Notes under the pieces: generated by a model | What the model was told of the DNA's origin: nothing | Database searches by the model: none | The model's input: only the letters and a program-made list of their open reading frames with translations | Shown here: positions 1-6,645 of the stretch, piece by piece | Layout of the letters: each line of letters opens with the position of its first letter | Position numbering within the stretch: the first letter of the stretch is position 1 | Source of the DNA: Deltaproteobacteria bacterium | GTDB lineage: Bacteria; Desulfobacterota_B; Binatia; Bin18 | Direction: 5' to 3' | Assembly: GCA_012271025.1 (NCBI GenBank) | Contig: JAAXHF010000243.1 | Span: forward strand, 1 to 7,555 | DNA length: 7,555 nt | Translations under genes and position numbers: made by a program

Positions 1-967
1 GGTCGATTTGCAATTCGCTGCGATAGTCTCCCATCAGCGCTACAGGCATAGCCTGCTCCCATGCTGCCGTCAGCTCCGCTTCGAGTTTGGCCTTGGTTTC
101 CGCTAACTCTGTCCGGGTTGCCTGTGCCTTCTCCAACTCTTCCGGATCAACCGCTCCGATGCTCTTAAGATGTTCCTCCACTTCAGCTAGCTCCGTCCGG
201 CTTTCCGACATCTCAAGCTCAATGCTTTTTAAATCGTCTCTCAGAGCGCTTAACTTCTTTTCTGTCGTAACGACCTGTCCTGAGATATCGGCAAGTTTCC
301 GTGCCGCTTCATATTCTCCGGAGGCATTGAATACGCGTGGAATCTTTTTCTGGATCAATCCGCGCAAGTCGTTCTCAAGCGCGTCGTAAGACCACAGTCC
401 TAATATTCGGCTGATCCCTTCAACAATTTCCTCTTGACCCAGATTAAAATTTTGACCCCGTTCTGCATCGAAAAAGAAGAAGCGAGCCAAATGTCGAGGG
501 AGAAGGGTGTCCCGCAATTTGGCCAAGTGTTTCTCTTCGTCAATGTGCCCAGAGCCATCGAGACGGTCCGCGTAAGAGCGCCACACAGGCGGCGAGTTCG
601 GTCGGTGACGTATCTCCCTAACCAGTACTGCCTTTCTGCTCCCACCGCCTGTCTCGTCGTGTTGAGAAATCTTGACCCAAAGTCGAACGGTATCTTTGCC
701 TTCTGCTTGAGCCCGTCGGTTCAGCGACTTCTCAAAGACGAATCGCGTTGCTTCGGAGGCGGGTTCTACTTTTTTGAGATCGCCGACGCCAGCTTCTCCG
801 ACTACTGCGAGATACAGCGCTCGGAGTAAATGCGTTTTTCCTACACCATTTTTACCACCGATGAGAACACCACAACGGTCCTCCACCGTGCCGAAGTTAA
901 AGGTATGCTCGCCGTAGTAGGGTCCGAAGTTTTCCAGCGAGAGCTCGTCAATATGGACTTCAGGCAT
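1..967 (-). CDS. dndD: DNA phosphorothioation system ATPase DndD (C-terminus beyond window)
   Basis: SMC/RecN-like AAA ATPase of the Dnd system, thought to supply ATPase or nicking activity while DndC delivers sulfur to the DNA backbone. The frame stays open from an ATG at 967-965 to the left edge (322 codons), roughly half of the family's usual 650 or so residues. It has an N-terminal strand and 'ENFGPYYGEHTF' typical of RecF/SMC heads, and Walker A GGKNGVGKT at residues 37-45. The DndD-like 'FFFFDAERGQ' lies at about 163-172. From about 220 to 305 there is a Glu/Lys/Leu-rich coiled coil, where the window ends; Walker B and the signature motif would lie in the missing half. The start overlaps the end of dndC by 8 bases, with an AAAAGGGA ribosome site at 985-978 inside dndC, so translational coupling is likely. 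Family assignment rests on motifs plus the dndC neighbour; other SMC-like defence ATPases are the alternative. Confidence 0.9.
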   Translation of the reverse strand, partial: MPEVHIDELSLENFGPYYGEHTFNFGTVEDRCGVLIGGKNGVGKTHLLRALYLAVVGEAGVGDLKKVEPASEATRFVFEKSLNRRAQAEGKDTVRLWVKISQHDETGGGSRKAVLVREIRHRPNSPPVWRSYADRLDGSGHIDEEKHLAKLRDTLLPRHLARFFFFDAERGQNFNLGQEEIVEGISRILGLWSYDALENDLRGLIQKKIPRVFNASGEYEAARKLADISGQVVTTEKKLSALRDDLKSIELEMSESRTELAEVEEHLKSIGAVDPEELEKAQATRTELAETKAKLEAELTAAWEQAMPVALMGDYRSELQID

Positions 968-2252
968 TTTCGGCTGGTCCCTTTTCGTGTTCCATATCGT
1001 CTTTCAGGATGTTGAGCATATCATCCGGCAAGCCGTGGGCACGATGACGCTCGCTATATTCTTCAACTTTCGCGAGCAGCCGCCGCAAGGTATCAGCACG
1101 AATGCCCTTCTCAGCCGTAACCTCCTCCTGCAGGTCTCGTAGCCGATTGACGTCCTTCCAGTCCTTCATAACGATCCCCCTCTGACGGGTAACGATACGT
1201 CCTACACCACCGCCATCATCGGGATGGCGAGCGGCCTTCCAGTGCTTTTGGATAAGAAACAATTCATCTTCACTGATAACGTTCAAGCCGGTCTGCTCCT
1301 GTAATTTGAGGAGCTGGGTCAGTAATTGGCGGCGAGCAGTCATAGTGAGCGGGCCAGGACCATCGCTTCCGTTCATCCGCTTCCTGTCCCGTTTTCCATT
1401 AGCCGGGTCACGATAATGTATAAGCGTCTCTCGAAACGCGATCAATTCCTCCATCCGTTCGTCTCCATTCGCCAACAAGCCTTCGCTCGCCTTATCCTGG
1501 TCGACGACCGTACATGTCCAACAGCCGAATCGGCTCTTGCCGCAGCTCGGCGTACTCGTGTCAATTTGAATCGGGCATTCGCCGCTCCGTGCGTAGAGCG
1601 CAAACAAGGACCGGTTGTTCGTCCCCCATGGATTCGGGTTTTGTAGGAGATAGGCCCACACCTCTTCTGTACTCAGGAATTCGATGGGATTGGACACCCA
1701 TACACGGGGCAAGTCAGGATGCCGACGGAGTCCGTTCCGCGTTTCCCGTCCCGCCATTGTCTGCGCCCGACTGCTGCTCTCGGCGCGTCGTGCGCCGAGG
1801 TGCAGAATTGCCTCACCCCAGTGACCGAGGCGTTGCTGAACAAAGATAGTAACCGGATCGATCTTTAGTCGTTGTGTGCACCAGCGAAAGACACGGTTCG
1901 GCGGAGGATAACCCCGCCCAATGATATTGACCCAAAACGACTGATCGGCGGGAGGTCTCAGAAGATGCACGTCTATGCGGAGCCCATTCTTTTCAGAGCA
2001 GGCACGCATCTTCTGCAAGGCACCCTCTGTCATTTCGACGATGGCAGGAATCTCGACGCGGGTATCCGTGCAGACGATGGAGATGGGCTTTATCCGACTT
2101 TCCAAAGGAAACGACAGCACTGTCTCAAAGATAAGTGAGGCAACGAGGGTGCTGTCCTTCCCACCGCTGAACCCCACCAGCCACGGACGGTCGTCCTGTG
2201 CATAAAGCTGTCGGAGCCTGCTTTTAATGTCCTCGTATGCACCAGCATCCAT
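960..2252 (-). CDS. dndC: DNA phosphorothioation system sulfurtransferase DndC
   Basis: PAPS-reductase-like ATP pyrophosphatase that activates and transfers sulfur for phosphorothioate modification of DNA; sulfur normally comes from a cysteine desulfurase (DndA or IscS), not seen here. Counting from the ATG at 2252, the PP-loop SGGKDST is at residues 29-35, followed by 'VCTDTRVEIP'. 'FRWCTQRLKI' contains Cys125, and 'SCGKSRFGCWTC' contains Cys237, Cys244 and Cys247. The four cysteines fit the 4Fe-4S site known for DndC. 'HLGARRAESSSR' follows the family pattern. The 430 residues are close to the core length of the family. A GTG at 2261 would add three residues. I prefer the ATG because GGGGTGG lies five bases before it, while nothing similar precedes the GTG. 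The gene is first in its run, with no dndB upstream, and overlaps dndD by 8 bases. Its G+C is lower than that of the genes to its right. Confidence 0.93.
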   Translation of the reverse strand: MDAGAYEDIKSRLRQLYAQDDRPWLVGFSGGKDSTLVASLIFETVLSFPLESRIKPISIVCTDTRVEIPAIVEMTEGALQKMRACSEKNGLRIDVHLLRPPADQSFWVNIIGRGYPPPNRVFRWCTQRLKIDPVTIFVQQRLGHWGEAILHLGARRAESSSRAQTMAGRETRNGLRRHPDLPRVWVSNPIEFLSTEEVWAYLLQNPNPWGTNNRSLFALYARSGECPIQIDTSTPSCGKSRFGCWTCTVVDQDKASEGLLANGDERMEELIAFRETLIHYRDPANGKRDRKRMNGSDGPGPLTMTARRQLLTQLLKLQEQTGLNVISEDELFLIQKHWKAARHPDDGGGVGRIVTRQRGIVMKDWKDVNRLRDLQEEVTAEKGIRADTLRRLLAKVEEYSERHRAHGLPDDMLNILKDDMEHEKGPAENA

Positions 2253-2278
2253 CTCAGCCACCCCGCGAATGTTTCTGG

Positions 2279-2293
2279 GAGAAAGTCTTTCTC
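2279..2293. promoter_or_regulatory. Perfect 15-base palindrome before dndC, candidate operator
   Basis: GAGAAAG-T-CTTTCTC is a perfect inverted repeat of seven bases per arm around one central base, ending 26 bases before the preferred dndC ATG. It is placed where a repressor would block transcription or initiation, and just downstream of a weak candidate promoter. The symmetry is seen directly; operator function is inferred from position only. I did not find a TACG-N10-CGTA motif, which I recall as the DndB site in Salmonella. Confidence 0.35.
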
Positions 2294-2301
2294 AGGACGG
2301 A

Positions 2302-2330
2302 CTCATATCCCACCCTCGCCTGCGCGGCAA
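2302..2330 (-). promoter_or_regulatory. Weak candidate sigma-70 promoter for dndCD
   Basis: Reading the minus strand, TTGCCG (2330-2325) and TATGAG (2307-2302) are 17 bases apart, each matching four of six consensus positions. Transcription would begin near 2295, at the edge of the palindrome. Matches this weak occur by chance; it is listed because position and spacing are right and nothing better is present in the gap. Confidence 0.2.
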
Positions 2331-2428
2331 GGACGAGGAGAACAGCGTCAAGCCTGGGTCAGAAGTCGAGAAGAGAGAAGGCGATGCTACGGGAGGAAGG
2401 GATTCTGGCGAGGGACATCAACCGCCCT

Positions 2429-2677
2429 TCAGTCAATATCGACTCTGAGCAGCCCGTCCTCGACCTGGACCGGATAGGTCCGCAGCCGCATGGCCGGGTT
2501 GGTCAGGCTGCACGCGCGGCGCAGGTCAAAACGAAAGCGGTGCCACGGACAGGTCACGGTCGCCCCTTTGAGCCAGCCTCGGCTCAGGGGGCCGCCCTTG
2601 TGGGGACAGGCGTTTTCGACGGCGACAAATTCGCCGCCGTCGTTCCAGACGGCGAGCTGCCTGTCGGCGACCTTCAC
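2429..2677 (-). CDS. Small Rieske [2Fe-2S] ferredoxin-like protein, N-terminus possibly clipped
   Basis: A soluble electron-carrier domain related to Rieske ferredoxins and NirD-type proteins. Both cluster-binding boxes are intact: CPH at residues 24-26 and CPWH at 43-46, giving the two Cys and two His ligands. They are followed by the typical 'RFDLRR..SLTNPAMRLRTYPV'. At 82 residues it is shorter than the usual 100-110. The only standard start in frame is a GTG at 2677, with an AGGA ten bases upstream. Rieske-like residues ('SPTGTLASV') continue upstream of that GTG until an in-frame TAG at 2737-2735. Either the protein really starts at the GTG, or the original start was lost by mutation or rearrangement. 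It is divergent from the hydrolase gene that starts at 2761. An oxygenase or reductase partner is not visible. Confidence 0.72.
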   Translation of the reverse strand: MKVADRQLAVWNDGGEFVAVENACPHKGGPLSRGWLKGATVTCPWHRFRFDLRRACSLTNPAMRLRTYPVQVEDGLLRVDID

Positions 2678-2750
2678 ACTCGCAAGCGTTCCTGTAGGAC
2701 TGGCGGCGCGTGTATCACCGGCGAAGGGGAGATGCTATGGGAAGGACAAA

Positions 2751-2755
2751 GGAGG
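2751..2755 (+). promoter_or_regulatory. Ribosome binding site fixing the CocE-like start
   Basis: GGAGG with five bases before the ATG at 2761. This makes that ATG a better start than the in-frame ATG at 2710, which would add 17 low-complexity, Arg-rich residues unlike the family's N-terminus. Confidence 0.75.
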
Positions 2756-2760
2756 CTGCC

Positions 2761-4554
2761 ATGATCGTCCCAGTTCGCAAGCGGTATAAAGTCGTCACCG
2801 AAAAGAATGTCCCGATGAAAACGCGCGACGGGGTGACCCTGTACGCCGATGTCATCCGTCCCGACTCGGCCGAGCGCTTTCCCGTCCTGCTGAGCCGTAC
2901 GCCCTACGGCAAGCTGGCTGCGGCCGACCCCAACGGCCCCAACGCCTTGTACGCCCGCTACGGCTATGTGTCGGTCGTCCAGGACTGTCGGGGTCGCTTC
3001 GAGTCCGAGGGCGACTACGACACCATCTTTCAGGAGGCGGCCGACGGCTACGACGCGGTCGAGTGGTCGGCCAGGCTGCCGTGGTCAAACGGCCGGGTGG
3101 GCACGACCGGCCAGTCCTACCTGGGCCTGACCCAATACCTGATCGCCTGCAACGACCCCATGCCGCCGTCGCTCCAGTGCATGGCGCCGGTCTCGGCCTC
3201 GTCCGATTACCACGCCAGCTGGATCTATCACACCGGCGGAGTCTCCAAGTGGGGCTGGATGGTGCCCTACGCCCTGTTCAAGGGCCTGAACACGCTCGAG
3301 CGTCAGGGCCGCACAGACCTGGTCGAAAAGATGAAGGGCTATGTCGAAGGCGGCGATCCGGTCGGCCCGCGCATGACCCGCTGGGGCCTGAACGCCTTCA
3401 CCCCGCTGACCGACGAATGGTACCGCCACCTGCCGATCAAGGACTGGGGCGAAATCCTCAAGGAAGCCGCCCCGTACATGGTCGAGCACATCGCCCAGGC
3501 CGACGACGGCGCCTACTGGCAGCGGGCCAACGTGAACCACTTCGCCGAAACCGTCACCACGCCCATGCTCCACGTCACCTCGTGGTATGACATCTTTGCC
3601 GAGGGTGGGCCGACCGCCTATCAGAGCATCAGCGCCAACAGCCGCTTTGAGGCGGCCCGGACCGGCCAGCGCCTGATCATCGGACCGTGGGGCCATCTGC
3701 TGCCCTACACCTCGCCAAGCTCACGCGGGGCCGGGGACATCGACTTTGGCCCCAACGCCCTGATCGACCTGAACGAGACCCTGCTGCGCTGGTTCGACTA
3801 CTGGCTCAAAGACGTGGCCAACGGCATCATGGACGGGCCGCCGGTCAGCGTGTTCAGCCTGGGTGAGAACCGCTGGCAGCAGCTGGCCGACTGGCCGCCG
3901 CCCGCCATGCGCCAGGTGCGCTACTTCCTGCACAGCGACGGGGCGGCCAACAGCCTGAGCGGCAACGGCAGTCTGTCGAGCGTCCCGCCCAGCCAGGAGC
4001 CGGCCGATCAGTACACCTACGATCCCGACGATCCGGTCCCCTCGCTCGGCGGCAACAACCTGACCATCGATATGGGCGTGCAAGACCAGCGCCCGGTCGA
4101 AGAGCGCCGCGATGTCCTGGTCTATACCTCGGAGCCACTCAGCCAGCCGCTGGAGATCACCGGGCCGGTGACGGTCGAGCTGTGGGCCGCGTCTTCGGCG
4201 CGCGATACCGACTTCACCGCCAAACTCGTCGACGTCCACCCTGACGGCTATGCCCAGAATCTGCTCAACGGCATTATCCGGGCCCGCTATCGGGACTCGG
4301 CCACTAGCCCCCAGCTGATGGAGGCGGGCAACGCCTACCGCTTCACGATCGACCTGTGGGCGACCAGCAACGTCTTTCTGCCGGGCCATCGCATCAGGCT
4401 GGAGATCAGCTCCAGCCATTTTCCCGAGTTTGACCGCAACCTGAACACCGGCCAGCCGTTTGGCGAGGGCAGCCAGGGGATAGCCGCAGAGCAGACCGTA
4501 TTCCACCAGGAGGACCGGCCGTCGTATATCGTGCTGCCGCTCATTCCCAGGTAG
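2761..4554 (+). CDS. CocE/NonD family serine hydrolase
   Basis: An alpha/beta-hydrolase of the X-Pro dipeptidyl-peptidase S15 / cocaine esterase (CocE) family, which cleaves acyl esters or amides; the substrate cannot be told from sequence. The 597 residues are close to the roughly 570-600 of characterised members. The N-terminus has 'VPMKTRDGVTLYADVIRP'. The nucleophile elbow is GQSYLG with Ser119. Asp277 in 'SWYDIFAEGG' and His312 in 'GPWGH' complete the triad. The C-terminal jelly-roll includes 'RDTDFTAKLVDVHPDG' at 481-496 and 'FPEFDRNLNTG' at 554-564. There is no signal peptide, so it is probably cytoplasmic. It is divergent from the Rieske gene and 65 bases upstream of the exporter gene on the same strand. 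G+C is high and uniform, as in its right-hand neighbours. Family and catalytic residues are secure. Confidence 0.93.
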   Translation: MIVPVRKRYKVVTEKNVPMKTRDGVTLYADVIRPDSAERFPVLLSRTPYGKLAAADPNGPNALYARYGYVSVVQDCRGRFESEGDYDTIFQEAADGYDAVEWSARLPWSNGRVGTTGQSYLGLTQYLIACNDPMPPSLQCMAPVSASSDYHASWIYHTGGVSKWGWMVPYALFKGLNTLERQGRTDLVEKMKGYVEGGDPVGPRMTRWGLNAFTPLTDEWYRHLPIKDWGEILKEAAPYMVEHIAQADDGAYWQRANVNHFAETVTTPMLHVTSWYDIFAEGGPTAYQSISANSRFEAARTGQRLIIGPWGHLLPYTSPSSRGAGDIDFGPNALIDLNETLLRWFDYWLKDVANGIMDGPPVSVFSLGENRWQQLADWPPPAMRQVRYFLHSDGAANSLSGNGSLSSVPPSQEPADQYTYDPDDPVPSLGGNNLTIDMGVQDQRPVEERRDVLVYTSEPLSQPLEITGPVTVELWAASSARDTDFTAKLVDVHPDGYAQNLLNGIIRARYRDSATSPQLMEAGNAYRFTIDLWATSNVFLPGHRIRLEISSSHFPEFDRNLNTGQPFGEGSQGIAAEQTVFHQEDRPSYIVLPLIPR

Positions 4555-4619
4555 CGTCCCTCCGTGGGAGTGGCGCTGCACGCCCGGTTGAGCGCTGAAC
4601 ACCCGCCCAGACGAGAACC

Positions 4620-5516
4620 ATGTGTGCTGGCTCGGCACTCTGGGCGGCCGTGGCCGCGGCGGCGGCCAGTGTCTTCTTTGGCGGGATGGTCTTCTGCACG
4701 CGGTTTGTCATCGATCAGACCGAGCCGCTGACACTGGCCTTCTTTCGCTTTGGCATCGGCTTCGTCTGCGTGGCTCCGGTGCTGATGCGGCACCAGCGGC
4801 CGCGCGTACAGCGGGCAGACTGGGGCGCCATCGCGGGCCTCGGCGTCCTCTTATACGCGCTGATGCCCATCCTGGTCGGCGCGGGGTTGCAGTTCAGCTA
4901 CGCATCACGCGGCGCCCTGGCGCTCGCCTCGCAGCCCTTGTTGACCCTCCTGCTGGCCTGCTGGCGCGGCGAGGAGCGGCTCACGCCGGTCAAGCTGTTC
5001 GGCATCGCGCTGGCCACGGGCGGACTGGGACTCGCCCTCAGCGAGGGTCCCCCCCAGACCTCCTCAGCTCTGATATGGGCCGGGGATGCGCTGCTGTTCT
5101 GCGCGGCCCTGTGTATCGCCGTCTACAACGTCTACTCGCAGCCCCACCTCCAGCGCTATCCGGCCCCCGTGTTTACGGCGCTCAGCATGGGCCTCGGCGC
5201 CCTCAGCCTGGCTCCTTTTACCTTTGGTGTGGGCCTGGTCCAGGGCTGGCCAGCCTTCACTCCCTGGGGGTGGACGGCCGTGGTGTATATCGGCACGTTT
5301 GGGGGCGGGGTCGGCTATGCCTTATGGGTCTGGGCTCTGGCACATACCAGTCCCACCCGGGTGGCCATCTTCCTGACCCTCAATCCGCTGACCGCCACGC
5401 TGCTGGGCGGCGCTTTTCTGGACGAGCCGATTACCCCGCGCTTCGCCGGGGGCCTGTTGGCCGTGCTGGCCGGCATCGTGGCCGTTCACTATCCAGATCC
5501 CGGGCGGGCAGAATAG
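4620..5516 (+). CDS. EamA/DMT-family membrane transporter
   Basis: An inner-membrane protein of the drug/metabolite transporter superfamily, typically an exporter of amino acids, metabolites or drugs. It has 298 residues and about ten hydrophobic helices arranged as two EamA repeats, roughly 8-140 and 150-290. Both repeats carry the family's late-helix pattern: 'ALASQPLLTLLLA' then a short loop with 'EERLTP' at 117-123, and 'FLTLNPLTATLLGGAFLDEPITP' at about 251-273. Charged residues cluster in the loop at 57-67 (RHQRPRVQR), as expected for the cytoplasmic side. The ATG at 4620 has only a poor ribosome site (GAG in ACGAGAACC), so it may depend on read-through from the hydrolase gene 65 bases upstream. 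Its last 30 bases, including the TAG, are nearly duplicated downstream. Substrate unknown. Confidence 0.9.
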   Translation: MCAGSALWAAVAAAAASVFFGGMVFCTRFVIDQTEPLTLAFFRFGIGFVCVAPVLMRHQRPRVQRADWGAIAGLGVLLYALMPILVGAGLQFSYASRGALALASQPLLTLLLACWRGEERLTPVKLFGIALATGGLGLALSEGPPQTSSALIWAGDALLFCAALCIAVYNVYSQPHLQRYPAPVFTALSMGLGALSLAPFTFGVGLVQGWPAFTPWGWTAVVYIGTFGGGVGYALWVWALAHTSPTRVAIFLTLNPLTATLLGGAFLDEPITPRFAGGLLAVLAGIVAVHYPDPGRAE

Positions 5517-5610
5517 AGCAATTCACCATTATGTGTAGCCGTGTAGGTCGGGTTAGCCGTAGGCGTAACCCGACATCCCGCACTATCCAGATTCCGGGCG
5601 GGCGGGATAG
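5487..5610 (+). repeat. Pair of 30-base near-identical direct repeats flanking a hairpin
   Basis: The 30 bases at 5487-5516 (end of the exporter gene, through its TAG) recur at 5581-5610 with 27 of 30 positions identical, both starting CACTATCCAGAT and ending ATAG. The 64 bases between them hold the REP-like hairpin. The second copy lies in the convergent gap and codes for nothing. It could come from a local duplication, from insertion of a small element, or be part of a longer dispersed repeat. Confidence 0.8.
5547..5574. repeat. REP-like inverted repeat between convergent genes
   Basis: GTCGGGTTA at 5547-5555 pairs perfectly with TAACCCGAC at 5566-5574, with a ten-base loop that can form an extra GCC/GGC stem. 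The element sits between the stop codons of the convergent exporter and MBL genes, where it could end transcription in both directions or shield mRNA 3' ends. There is no U-tract, so it is not a classical intrinsic terminator. Hairpins of the form GTCGGGTTA...TAACCCGAC look like dispersed intergenic repeats I associate with many environmental bacterial genomes; that link is from memory. Confidence 0.65.
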
Positions 5611-5626
5611 TCGCTTCGAGCGGTCT

Positions 5627-6598
5627 TCAGGTGCAACACAGGTCCGGCTCATCGGCCGCGTGCCCGTGCCGCTCGGCCCGGAGTTGGCGCATGCCGTCGA
5701 ACATCCGTTCAAGGTCGAGCGGCTGCCGAAGCTCGTGGCGGAATTCCTGGTACAGCCGCATGATGTTGGGCAGAATGCGCTCGGGCTCGCGCCAGCTGGC
5801 ATACACCCCCAGCTTCACGTCCCGCGCGGCCTGCTCTTCGGTCATGCCCAGCCTGAAGCGCTTCTTGGCCTCGCGGCGCACCAGCGCCAGGTAGGCGCGC
5901 ATCTCGCGCAGTTCCTTTTTGCCGCCGATCGGTCCGTGGCCGGGCACGATGGTCTCCACGTCCAGCTTGAGCAGCCGGTCGGCGACCTTGATCCAGTTGC
6001 CGACATGGCCCTGAAAGGCCAGCGGGGTGACGTAGTAAAAGGCCAGGTCGCCGGCGAACAGCAGCTTATCCTGGGGCAGGTAGACAAAGGCGTCGCCAAA
6101 GGTGTGGGCCGGTCCGAGGTGGCGTAGCTCGATCTCGCGCCCGGACTGATGAAAGACCAGCCGGTCCTCGAAAGTGACCGTGGGCGGTTTGGGCTTGAGC
6201 CGGGGAAACTCTTTGGCAAAACGCGGGATACGTTGCTGGTAGGCTTCGACCGCAATGCCGCTGCGGACCATCTCGTCCCGGCACGCGGTATGGCTGACGA
6301 CCTCGGCCCCGCGGAACAGGAAGTTGCCGCCGCTGTGGTCGATATGGTGGTGGGTGTTCACCAGGCGTGAGACCGGCCGTCTGCTGAGCTTTCGGATGGC
6401 GGCCAGAAAGCGCCTGGTCATGGACGGCACCATCAGGGCGTCGACCGCCATGTTGCCGCCGCGGTCGAGCAGCAGCCCGGCGTTGCTGACCCCCAGTTCG
6501 CCGAAGGCCTGAATATAGGCGTAGACCTTGGGGGCGACCTCCTCGATGCCGGTCTTCCAGCCCGCCGGCGTAATGAAGTTGGTCTGGGTGATGCTCAT
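5627..6598 (-). CDS. MBL-fold metallo-hydrolase
   Basis: A 323-residue metallo-beta-lactamase-fold hydrolase. The metal-binding set is complete: H83-x-H85-x-D87-H88 in 'NTHHHIDHSGG', His165 in 'GPAHTFGD', Asp184 in 'FAGDLAF' and His221 in 'VPGHGP', consistent with a two-metal (usually zinc) site. The family splits water across esters, thioesters, lactones or lactams; nothing here chooses between them. There is no signal peptide. Residues after about 230 form a helical C-terminal extension ending in a Cys-Cys-Thr tail. The ATG at 6598 is preferred because AAGGA lies seven bases before it on the minus strand; an ATG at 6649 would run into the end of the upstream gene and adds a Pro/Arg-rich stretch unlike the family. 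It follows the amidohydrolase gene after 47 bases with no terminator, so the two are probably one operon. Confidence 0.9.
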   Translation of the reverse strand: MSITQTNFITPAGWKTGIEEVAPKVYAYIQAFGELGVSNAGLLLDRGGNMAVDALMVPSMTRRFLAAIRKLSRRPVSRLVNTHHHIDHSGGNFLFRGAEVVSHTACRDEMVRSGIAVEAYQQRIPRFAKEFPRLKPKPPTVTFEDRLVFHQSGREIELRHLGPAHTFGDAFVYLPQDKLLFAGDLAFYYVTPLAFQGHVGNWIKVADRLLKLDVETIVPGHGPIGGKKELREMRAYLALVRREAKKRFRLGMTEEQAARDVKLGVYASWREPERILPNIMRLYQEFRHELRQPLDLERMFDGMRQLRAERHGHAADEPDLCCT

Positions 6599-6645
6599 GT
6601 CGCCATCCTTGTGTCGCGCCCTAGGCGGGGGGGACGCGGCCGGGC

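Larger units (their letters stand above)
2262..2428. other. Intergenic junction between Dnd genes and high-GC catabolic region
   Basis: These 167 bases separate dndC from the Rieske stop codon. No reading frame here resembles DndB or any family I recognise. Besides the palindrome and weak promoter, the plus strand is strongly purine-rich in patches (18 of 20 at 2361-2380, all ten at 2391-2400). I see no integrase, tRNA end or obvious attachment repeat. The change from moderate to high G+C falls about here, so this is the likely edge of the island. Confidence 0.6.

Noticed and set aside
434..829. Plus-strand frame of 131 codons within dndD
   Set aside because: It lies opposite a dndD frame that has Walker A and coiled-coil features; the residues resemble no family.
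2262..2428. Search for a dndB remnant upstream of dndC
   Set aside because: All three minus-strand frames are short and interrupted, and none shows residues I can relate to DndB.
3085..3696. Minus-strand open frame of 203 codons opposite the CocE-like gene
   Set aside because: It mirrors the catalytic domain of the hydrolase and has no family signal; typical high-GC shadow.
4558..4575. Possible terminator hairpin (CTCC-GTG-GGAG) after the CocE-like gene
   Set aside because: The stem is only four pairs with no T-tract; too weak to call.
3721..4638. Minus-strand open frame of 305 codons opposite the CocE-like gene
   Set aside because: It is antisense to the conserved jelly-roll domain of a well-supported hydrolase and shows no recognisable motif.
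4622..6127. Long plus-strand open frame of 501 codons across the exporter and MBL genes
   Set aside because: It is Arg/Pro/Gly-rich, overlaps EamA in another frame and runs antisense to the MBL gene; both overlapped genes have clear family motifs. High G+C explains the lack of stops.
6627..6633. Run of seven G as a possible quadruplex or slippage site
   Set aside because: There is a single run only, without the further G-tracts needed, and it lies in a short gap between genes; at most a sequencing-error risk spot.
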